Source: Porticoccus sp965660005 (GTDB taxonomy: Bacteria; Pseudomonadota; Gammaproteobacteria; Pseudomonadales; Porticoccaceae). From it: 20,432 bases of DNA. The translations under genes were made by a program, and so were the position numbers. Below are positions 1 to 6,452 of this stretch, piece after piece. The DNA lies in assembly GCF_965660005.1 (NCBI RefSeq), contig NZ_CBFHYF010000031.1, positions 1 through 20,432 on the forward strand. The letters are read 5' to 3'. The notes beneath the pieces were generated by a model that had not been told where the DNA came from, ran no database searches, and saw nothing but the letters and a program-made list of their open reading frames with translations. The first letter of the stretch is position 1, and every line of letters starts with the position of its first letter.

Positions 1-598
1 GTTTATTCCGAACAAGCCCTACAACTACGGCCAGTTGCAGTCCGATCTGCCCGGTTGGGGCGGCATCAAGGAAAAGGATACCCTGAACGTGATGCTGCGG
101 ATCGACAAGGAGTTCAAGTGGCAGGAGATTCTCGGTACCCACCGTCCGTCACTTTCCAGTGTCCAGCTGTTTGATACCTGGATCATCAACCGCAAGAAGG
201 ACGATGAGATTGTCGAATTCGCCTCCTTCGGTGAAGAGAAATCCGAGCACACCGTCTACCTGACCCTGTTCACCCTGCTGAACTACACCCGCGATACCAT
301 CAACCCCTCGCTGGTGGTCGGTACCGACCTCACCAACGGCGGCGGCTTTGTGATCCCGGCGGTGGAGTTTGTCTGGGGTAACGACTGGCGCCTGAAGGTT
401 GAAGCCGACCTGTGGTGGAACGACGGCGACCGCAAAAAAACCTGCGGTAAGGCAGATAGCGATGCAGCTTTGGGTATGGAAGGCTGTGATAAGTCCGTCG
501 GTGACGACCTGCTCGGCGTGCGTGAAAACGATGCCTCCTTTATGGACTGGTTCGCCCGCGACAACCAGCTGGTATTCAAGCTGACCAGGCAGTTCTAA
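1..598 (+). CDS. DUF1302 family outer-membrane beta-barrel protein, C-terminal part (5' end outside window)
   Basis: The reading frame enters at base 2 and ends at TAA 596-598, giving about 198 C-terminal residues. No start codon is in the window. The sequence is rich in alternating polar/aromatic strands and Trp/Tyr (for example DLWWNDGD and VEFVWGNDW). It ends in LVFKLTRQF, whose terminal Phe is the usual BAM recognition signal of outer-membrane barrels. Two Cys about 15 residues apart, in a loop near the end, could form a disulfide. The pairing with a DUF1329 gene directly downstream is the classic DUF1302-DUF1329 tandem of Pseudomonas, Marinobacter and relatives. By family knowledge DUF1302 proteins are porin-like barrels of roughly 500-650 residues, so most of the gene lies upstream. 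The transported molecule is unknown. Family assignment is by motif and context, not by search. Confidence 0.85.
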   Translation, partial: FIPNKPYNYGQLQSDLPGWGGIKEKDTLNVMLRIDKEFKWQEILGTHRPSLSSVQLFDTWIINRKKDDEIVEFASFGEEKSEHTVYLTLFTLLNYTRDTINPSLVVGTDLTNGGGFVIPAVEFVWGNDWRLKVEADLWWNDGDRKKTCGKADSDAALGMEGCDKSVGDDLLGVRENDASFMDWFARDNQLVFKLTRQF

Positions 599-682
599 TA
601 AAGATAATAACGAAAATTTGTGCAACTATTGCAAAACCGGATAGTCACAAATAAGACTTATTTTAAAACTGGGAGTATGACT

Positions 683-2134
683 ATGTATAAGAAGTTACTA
701 ACGGCGTCGGTCGTGGCCTCCATGGGCTTTGCGCCCATGATGGCCTCGGCGGAAGACGAAACCTCGCTGCCGCTGTACGCCACTGACCGGGATCCCGGTT
801 ATGTGCAGCCCACAGCCGATGGTTCCAAGCCTAACCCCGTGTTCTACGGCAGCCCCGCTGCCGCCGGTCGCTGGGACAACGGCAAACCCGATATGGAAGT
901 GGAAAAACTGCCCGAGGGCGTGACCGAAGACCAGGTAATGAAAGCGGGCACCGTGATCAACGCGGCCAACTTTGACAAGGTCAAGGACATGTATTTCGAA
1001 GGTAAGCGTGTCGGCGACATGATTACCGAGAAAATCGAGTGGATGATCCGCGATAAAAACCTAGCGATGAATATCCGTCATTCGGAATTCATCGAGATGG
1101 ACGAGAAGTACATGCAGGCCACTCAGGATGGCAAGGGCAAAGTAAAATTTGACCCCGCCACCCGCGAAGTTTCTGGCTGGGAAGCCGGTATGTTCTTTGA
1201 CCCGCAAGAAATCTCCATGGACGATCCCCACGCCGGTGACAAGCTGATCTGGAACCTGCGTTCACCGACCTACGGTGCGACCATGGACTTGCGTCACATC
1301 TCCTGGGTGTTCCTGGATGGTGAAGAAGGCATGGAGCGTATCCAGCGCTGGTGGGCTCGTCGCTACTACATGGAAGGCCGTCTCGACGGTGGTCCGCTGG
1401 TAGAAGGTGATGGCGATATCCTGCAAAAAACCGTACTGGTTGCCATCTTCCCTCAGGATATCAAAGGCATCGGCATCTTCTCCGTACGCTACAACGACCC
1501 GAGTGCGAAAACACCGGATGACGTTTGGGCTTACCTGAAGTCCGTCCGTCGTGCCCGTCGTCTGTCCGGTAACGCCTGGATGGATCCAATCGGTGGTACG
1601 GTACAGCTGTACGATGACTGGGATATCTGGGATGCGGTTCCGACTAAATACAAAGATGTCACACTGGTCGATCGTCGCTATGTGTTTGCGATTGCTCACG
1701 CACCGCTGATGACTGTGGATCTGCGTTTCAGAAACACCATTCAGGAATTCCCCGCTGTTGGCATGGACATTCCACCTCACTACTTCCCCGCGCCCCAGGT
1801 GCAGTGGGAACCACGTGAAGTATGGGTTATCGAGGGCACCCCGCCCGATGAGCACCCCTACAGCAAAAAAGTGGTGTATATGGAAGTCGATTACCCCCGT
1901 CCCTACCTGGGTGAGGCCTACGATAAAAACGGTGAATTCTGGAAAGGCTTTATCTTCCAGAACCGTCTCGACGTGGGTGATGATGGCTACAAGGCGCTGA
2001 TGCCGGTGGTTGGTCACATCATCGACTTTAAAGCAGACTTTGCGACTAACTGGTCTTCCAACATGAAAGCCAATCCGGCTGGTGTTGAAGAGACTGACGT
2101 TACTCTGCAAACGTTGATTGCGCTGGCTCGTTAA
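683..2134 (+). CDS. DUF1329 family periplasmic protein (LolB-like fold)
   Basis: This encodes 483 residues. Start ATG 683 is preferred over ATG 677 and GTG 620 because GGGAG at 671-675 is 7 bases from 683 but only 1 from 677. Residues 1-23 form a signal peptide (MYKKLL, then a hydrophobic core, cleavage after MASA, mature EDE), so the protein is exported. There is no lipobox Cys. The body carries DUF1329-type blocks: the NLAMNIRHSEFIE region, WNLRSPTYGATMDLRHISWVF, and a C-terminal half with YDDWDIWDAVP and RRYVFAIAHAPL. By family knowledge DUF1329 (PF07044) resembles LolA/LolB lipid-binding proteins and is nearly always encoded next to DUF1302. It starts 84 bp after the DUF1302 stop, very probably in one transcript. 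A role as periplasmic carrier or barrel partner is inference. Confidence 0.88.
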   Translation: MYKKLLTASVVASMGFAPMMASAEDETSLPLYATDRDPGYVQPTADGSKPNPVFYGSPAAAGRWDNGKPDMEVEKLPEGVTEDQVMKAGTVINAANFDKVKDMYFEGKRVGDMITEKIEWMIRDKNLAMNIRHSEFIEMDEKYMQATQDGKGKVKFDPATREVSGWEAGMFFDPQEISMDDPHAGDKLIWNLRSPTYGATMDLRHISWVFLDGEEGMERIQRWWARRYYMEGRLDGGPLVEGDGDILQKTVLVAIFPQDIKGIGIFSVRYNDPSAKTPDDVWAYLKSVRRARRLSGNAWMDPIGGTVQLYDDWDIWDAVPTKYKDVTLVDRRYVFAIAHAPLMTVDLRFRNTIQEFPAVGMDIPPHYFPAPQVQWEPREVWVIEGTPPDEHPYSKKVVYMEVDYPRPYLGEAYDKNGEFWKGFIFQNRLDVGDDGYKALMPVVGHIIDFKADFATNWSSNMKANPAGVEETDVTLQTLIALAR

Positions 2135-2136
2135 TT

Positions 2137-2148
2137 CGAACCGGTTCG
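2137..2148. repeat. 12-bp perfect palindrome just after the DUF1329 stop
   Basis: CGAACCGGTTCG reads the same on both strands and lies 2 bases downstream of the TAA at 2132-2134. It could be a small operator-like site or the base of an RNA stem. A chance origin cannot be excluded. Confidence 0.4.
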
Positions 2149-2154
2149 TTCTGG

Positions 2155-2200
2155 AGCAGGGCTGTCAGGCAAACTTGATCGTTTATCTGGCAGCTCTGCT
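2155..2200 (+). promoter_or_regulatory. Long intercistronic RNA hairpin between the DUF1329 and YCF48-like genes
   Basis: Bases 2155-2168 pair with 2187-2200 in a 14-bp stem with two G-U wobbles. The loop can form an inner AAAC/GTTT stem (2171-2174 with 2181-2184). No U-run follows directly, only an A-rich stretch, so it does not look like an intrinsic terminator. An mRNA-stabilising or processing element that sets different expression levels for the two halves of the operon is more likely. The rest of the 181-bp gap (2135-2315) shows no gene. Confidence 0.55.
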
Positions 2201-2315
2201 GCAGTTTAAGTACTGAAAAAATCAATAAAAACAATCGAACAGAATAGGCAGTGTGCATCACGCTGTGGTAGTAAAAGGTGGCCTTCCTGGTCATTTGAAA
2301 TTTTTTGGGGGTTTT

Positions 2316-3401
2316 ATGAATGTTGCTGGACAGGACCATGCTGGAACCAATTCCTCTGAGCCCGCCGGGCCGGTAGAGAAAACAGCGGGCCAGAAATTTA
2401 TTGCACTCGTTTTATCAATTTTACCCTGGGCTATTGTCGGCACCCTTTTGTGGGCAGGCCTGTTTGTCAAACCGGTGGCGGTGGTGGAGGAAGTGACTCC
2501 CCCGGCAATTGACCGTCGCGACAATATTTTCGGCGTTACCCGGATCAGTCCCGATGTGTACATGGCTGCCGGTAACTATGGCAAGATTCTTATTTCCACT
2601 GACCGGGCAAAAACCTGGGTCAACCAGAATTCCACAGTGGAGACTCATTTTCAGGATATTTCCGCCTGGGATGAAAACCGCGCCGTTGCCGTGGGCAACA
2701 AGGGTGTGGTGGTCATCACCGAAGATGGTGGCAAAACCTGGACCTCAGTGGAAAGTCCGAAATCCGAGATATCCAATAAACTGTTGAAAGTGCATACTGT
2801 TGAAGGTGGCGAAGCACTGGCAGTGGGTGAAATGGGCATGATCATCCAGAGCCTGGATTACGGAAAAACCTGGCAGCGGCTGCGCGAAGAGCAGGATATC
2901 TTCTTCAATGACGTGGCTCGCCTGAATGAAAACACCATTATCATCGCCGCCGAGGCAAGAGCGATTGAAGATCCGGACGCCCCCTACGACCCGAATCAGC
3001 TAGTACCGGATGCCTATGGCCTGATTTTCAGAAGTGTCGACAACGGCGAGACCTGGCAAACCATTGAAACGGACAGCCTGAACAGCTTCGCGGCGATTGA
3101 CTTCCGCAATGAGCTGGAGGGTGTGGCGGTTGGTCTGTCCGGTTCGATTGTCGGCACCTTCGATGGTGGTGAAACCTGGACCCATATCGACAGCAAAACC
3201 TCCGGTATGACCGAGCACCTTATGGATATCGCCTGGTCTGAGCAATTGAAAGAATGGGTAGGTATTGGCAATAAAGGCAAGTGGATAACCTTCTCCAGTG
3301 ACCTGTCATCGTTTAAAACGCGCTTCCTGACGGAAGCGAACGCAGTCGAAAAGGATTTTACCTCTCACGCGGAACTGGCTCTGACGGGTTTGTCGGCGTA
3401 G
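2316..3401 (+). CDS. YCF48-like / BNR-repeat beta-propeller protein, membrane anchored
   Basis: The zero-frame product has 361 residues. ATG 2316 is chosen because GGGGG at 2307-2311 precedes it by 4 bases. Residues ~28-50 form one transmembrane anchor (FIALVLSILPWAIVGTLLW) after a polar N-terminus, so the rest should face the periplasm. Five Asp-box motifs of the S/T-x-D-x-G-x-T-W type follow at roughly residues 94, 134, 176, 243 and 287 (STDRAKTW, TEDGGKTW, SLDYGKTW, SVDNGETW, TFDGGETW). Each is preceded by a VAVG/VGIG-type blade. This is the repeat pattern of YCF48/HCF136 photosystem-II assembly propellers, although nothing photosynthetic is present here. The frame stops at 3401 inside what looks like the last blade, and the natural ending continues in the -1 frame to 3457 (see separate entry). 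Its place between DUF1329 and MMPL suggests a scaffold or partner of the transporter. Confidence 0.85.
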   Translation: MNVAGQDHAGTNSSEPAGPVEKTAGQKFIALVLSILPWAIVGTLLWAGLFVKPVAVVEEVTPPAIDRRDNIFGVTRISPDVYMAAGNYGKILISTDRAKTWVNQNSTVETHFQDISAWDENRAVAVGNKGVVVITEDGGKTWTSVESPKSEISNKLLKVHTVEGGEALAVGEMGMIIQSLDYGKTWQRLREEQDIFFNDVARLNENTIIIAAEARAIEDPDAPYDPNQLVPDAYGLIFRSVDNGETWQTIETDSLNSFAAIDFRNELEGVAVGLSGSIVGTFDGGETWTHIDSKTSGMTEHLMDIAWSEQLKEWVGIGNKGKWITFSSDLSSFKTRFLTEANAVEKDFTSHAELALTGLSA

Positions 3402-3457
3402 GTGAGACGGTAGGTTATATGGATCTCGAGACAAACCAGTGGACCTTGCTGCATTAG
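3386..3457 (+). other. -1 frame continuation of the YCF48-like propeller (frameshift site and tail)
   Basis: From 3386 the -1 frame reads GFVGVGETVGYMDLETNQ and then ends ...WTLLH at TAG 3455-3457. This is a convincing final propeller strand (compare VAVGNKGVVVI and VGIGNKGKWIT earlier in the protein). In the zero frame the codons are acG GGT TTG, forming the heptamer GGGTTTG (3386-3392), which is the X XXY YYZ pattern for -1 slippage. The zero-frame stop comes 6 bases later (3399-3401). Full coding would run 2316-3457, about 380 residues. It is either a one-base deletion (mutation or assembly error) or programmed frameshifting. Confidence 0.7.
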
Positions 3458-3543
3458 TGATTGACACAGTTGCGTGACGATTCAAATAAACAATTAAAAG
3501 ATGCGCCCATCCAGGCAGTTACGGATGGTTGGTGGAGGATAAC

Positions 3544-5892
3544 ATGTTAGAAAAATTTGCACTTGCCTGTATTCAATTCAGAAAAAGTGTTCTGGCAGTG
3601 GTGGCTGTTCTTACCGTTGTATTTGCCTACTTTGCACAGAATATTGATGTTAAAACGGTATTTGACGATTTGATGCCGACCACGCATCCCTACGTCCAGA
3701 TACATAACGAATACAAAACCACGTTCGGTGGCACCAATATCATCACCTTCATGATTCAATCGAAGGAGGGCGATATTTTCCAGATGCCGGTTTTGAAGAA
3801 GGTTCGCGATCTTACCCAGGGCCTCTACAAGATCAATGCAATCAATGAATTCCAGATTTATTCGATTGCCGGTAAAAAGCTGAAGGAAGTGCGCGCCTCC
3901 ACGGAGGGGATTGAAAGCTTCCCCTACATGTGGCCAGCCCTGCCGAAAGACGAGGCGGGAATTGAAAGACTTCGCGAGGCGATCCTCCGCAGCCCGCTGG
4001 TGTACGGCCCTTACGTGTCAAAGGATTTGACCGCCACGCTGGTGACAGTGGATTTCTACGATAACCTGCTGGAGTACAACCGCGCCTATAAACAGGCCTA
4101 CGAACTGGTCGAAAAACTGGATGATGATATCGTCGATATCAGTCTGGTGGGCAACCCGATTCTGTATGGCTGGGTGAACCACTTCCTGCCTGAAACCATG
4201 AATCTGGTCATGGTGGCGGCGCTGATCTTCCTGGTGCTTCTGTTCCTGATCAACCGGACCTGGCGCGGCACCCTGTTGCCGTTGTTGTCCGGTGCCATCA
4301 GTGCGACGTGGGCGCTGGGTGTGGCCCATCTGCTGGGCATTCACTTTGATCCGCTGGTGGTGGTGGTCGCGATGCTGATCACTGCACGTGCGGTCTCGCA
4401 CTCGGTGCAGATGATTACCCGCTTCCACGAAGAAATTGACAAGATGACCGAGGGCCATGATCTCTGCTCGACAGAGGCGGCCCGTCTGACCCTGAAAGAC
4501 CTGTTGCGACCCGGTTTGCTTGGGATTGCAACGGATGCCGGTTGTGTAACGGTGGTTGCGATCAGCCCGATTCCGCTGTTGCAGAAACTGGTGGTACTGG
4601 CGGTTGTCTGGGTTGGCACCGTGGCGGTGAGTTCCATCATTGTTACGCCGATCCTGTTGTCATGGGTCAGAAAACCCAAATCCTATGCCCACCCATTGAA
4701 TCTCGACCTGCTGTTGATTCGGCCGTTCCTGAACATGTGTGTGAAACTGGTGGAAACCCGGGCGCGCTATGTAGTGGTTACTTTGGGGCTGGTACTGTTC
4801 ATTGTCTGCGGCTTCTATGCGAAGGATCTGAAAGTCGGTGATGCCAACCCCGGTTCGCCGATCCTGTGGCCCGAAGCTCGCTACAATGCGGATTCTGACA
4901 ATATCAACAGTCAGTTCCCGGGTGCCGACCGGATGTTTGTGGTGTTTGGTAATGAAACCCGCGGTCAGGAAGGCCTGATCAAAGAGGTGGATTCCCTGGA
5001 CAGCATGTTGCGCTTCCAGCGCTACATGGAGGCACAGGAAGAAATCGGTGGCAGTCTGTCGCTGGCCGATGTGCTGCCCTCGGTTAACCAGACGGTACGC
5101 GAAGGTAACTACCGTTATTCTGAATTGGGCGAGACCACTACCAACAATGCCGAGCTGATCTATATGTTCGAACGTGCGTCGGAGCCCGGCGACCTGCTCG
5201 GTTTTACCGATGTGAAGGCCACCAATGCCTCTGTGACCCTGTTCTTTACCGACCGTCAGGGCCAGACCATTCAGACGGCGGTGGCCCGGATCAATGAGTT
5301 CAGGGACAACATGAAGGTTGAGGGTCTGGAGATTCACATGGCCGGCGGCATCATCGGTGTGATTGCAGCGGTGAACGAGGTGATTCTCTCCGGTCAGATT
5401 CAGTCGATCGCACTGGCGCTCTTCATTCTGGTGATGATGTGTATCATCGTGTACCGCTCCAGTATTGCGGGCATGTTCTTCATGGTGCCGGTGGTGTTGT
5501 CCAACCTGGTGACCTTTGCCTTCATGGCCTGGCAGAACATTGGTATGAACATCAATACCGTGCCGGTTGCCGCGCTGGGTATCGGCCTCGGGGTGGACTA
5601 CGCGCTGTATATCTGTGACCGTATCCAGATCGAGTACAAATCTGGCAAGTCACACATTGAAGCGATCTCCATGTCCCTGCACTGTGCGGGACGGGGCGTG
5701 CTGGTAACGGCGCTGGTCCTGATTGCCAGTGTGGCGGTATGGCTGTTCTCTTCGCTGCGCTTCCAGGCTGAGATGGGTATGTTGATCGGCCTGTGGCTGT
5801 GTGTCTCTGCCTTGAGTGCACTGTTCCTGATGCCGGCGCTTGCCTATATCTTCAAGCCGCGCTTCCTGTTTGGTGAAGTACAGAAGCACTGA
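3544..5892 (+). CDS. MMPL/RND-superfamily inner-membrane transporter
   Basis: This encodes 782 residues. ATG 3544 is set by GGAGG (3534-3538), 5 bases upstream, and is preferred over TTG 3529. The architecture is a typical duplicated RND fold. TM1 is at ~15-33, then a periplasmic loop, then TM2-6 within ~219-375 and TM7 at ~408-427. A second periplasmic loop follows, then TM8-12 at ~620-775. In the second half GIGLGVDYALYICDR holds the Asp685-Tyr686 pair typical of the MmpL/HpnN proton relay. The matching helix in the first half reads TARAVSHSVQ (~280-289) instead. Family members move lipids, hopanoids or other hydrophobic molecules between inner membrane and periplasm using proton motive force. 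It is the last gene of the cluster and a terminator follows. The substrate is unknown. The COG1033-type 'predicted exporter' description fits. Confidence 0.92.
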   Translation: MLEKFALACIQFRKSVLAVVAVLTVVFAYFAQNIDVKTVFDDLMPTTHPYVQIHNEYKTTFGGTNIITFMIQSKEGDIFQMPVLKKVRDLTQGLYKINAINEFQIYSIAGKKLKEVRASTEGIESFPYMWPALPKDEAGIERLREAILRSPLVYGPYVSKDLTATLVTVDFYDNLLEYNRAYKQAYELVEKLDDDIVDISLVGNPILYGWVNHFLPETMNLVMVAALIFLVLLFLINRTWRGTLLPLLSGAISATWALGVAHLLGIHFDPLVVVVAMLITARAVSHSVQMITRFHEEIDKMTEGHDLCSTEAARLTLKDLLRPGLLGIATDAGCVTVVAISPIPLLQKLVVLAVVWVGTVAVSSIIVTPILLSWVRKPKSYAHPLNLDLLLIRPFLNMCVKLVETRARYVVVTLGLVLFIVCGFYAKDLKVGDANPGSPILWPEARYNADSDNINSQFPGADRMFVVFGNETRGQEGLIKEVDSLDSMLRFQRYMEAQEEIGGSLSLADVLPSVNQTVREGNYRYSELGETTTNNAELIYMFERASEPGDLLGFTDVKATNASVTLFFTDRQGQTIQTAVARINEFRDNMKVEGLEIHMAGGIIGVIAAVNEVILSGQIQSIALALFILVMMCIIVYRSSIAGMFFMVPVVLSNLVTFAFMAWQNIGMNINTVPVAALGIGLGVDYALYICDRIQIEYKSGKSHIEAISMSLHCAGRGVLVTALVLIASVAVWLFSSLRFQAEMGMLIGLWLCVSALSALFLMPALAYIFKPRFLFGEVQKH

Positions 5893-5928
5893 CAGGAAAA
5901 CAGCTTGAGTTTCAATGCAATAAAAAAA

Positions 5929-5955
5929 CAGGGCCCGCAAGGGCCTTGTTTTTTT
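5929..5955 (+). terminator. Rho-independent terminator of the DUF1302-MMPL cluster
   Basis: Stem CAGGGCC (5929-5935) pairs with GGCCTTG (5942-5948, one G-U). The loop is 6 nt and seven T follow. An A-run on the 5' side (5922-5928) makes it potentially bidirectional. It lies 37 bp after the MMPL stop. Confidence 0.85.
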
Positions 5956-6091
5956 GCAATATCGTTAAGTGGGCTCCGCTTCAGGTGCTCCATGGGCGGT
6001 TTGTTCCGTCGTGTGCCGACTGGATTTGCCTGTTGGCCCGATTGATCAAGCAGCGGTTAATTGAACATTCTGATTTGACCCAGTAACAAGA

Positions 6092-6376
6092 ATGAAAATA
6101 AATACTGATATGCTGGAATTTAACGAGTCCTACCGAAATGGTGCCAAAAAACTGGCCGTTTACCCACTCTATGGGCTGACCAAGCGTGAATCCGAAGTGG
6201 TGTTGCGGGTGGCACTGGGCAAGACCAACGATGAGGTGGCAGCGCTGTTGGGTATTACCCCCGCCACGGTCAAGCTGCACATGCGAAGTGCGCGACTCAA
6301 GTTGGGTGCCAATAATTCGATCTATCTGATCAGCCGTTGTTTTATGCTGGGGATTCTGCGCGCTGTGTCCGGTTGA
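6092..6376 (+). CDS. Small stand-alone LuxR/GerE-type helix-turn-helix regulator
   Basis: This encodes 94 residues. Residues ~28-80 form a GerE domain: YGLTKRESEVVLRVALGKTN, then EVAALLGITPATVKLHMRSARLKLG, with the recognition helix TPATVKLHMRSA. Only about 27 residues precede the domain, so there is no receiver, PAS or autoinducer-binding module. It is a DNA-binding-only protein. ATG 6092 has a poor ribosome-binding site, and an in-frame ATG at 6110 is an alternative. The 143-bp gap after the upstream terminator means it is transcribed separately from the MMPL cluster. DUF1302/DUF1329 loci in pseudomonads often have a LuxR-type regulator nearby, so control of that cluster is plausible but inferred. 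No clear terminator follows before the convergent pgi gene. Confidence 0.8.
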   Translation: MKINTDMLEFNESYRNGAKKLAVYPLYGLTKRESEVVLRVALGKTNDEVAALLGITPATVKLHMRSARLKLGANNSIYLISRCFMLGILRAVSG

Positions 6377-6452
6377 CCACGCCACTCCAGGGATCGCACG
6401 GCCAACCGTTCAACCCTTTGCTCCCGGGCTGACGGATTTTTTGTGGCGCAGC

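Noticed and set aside
6398..6445. Terminator between the LuxR-type gene and pgi
   Set aside because: Only 3-4 bp stems precede the T-run at about 6438-6443, too weak to call.
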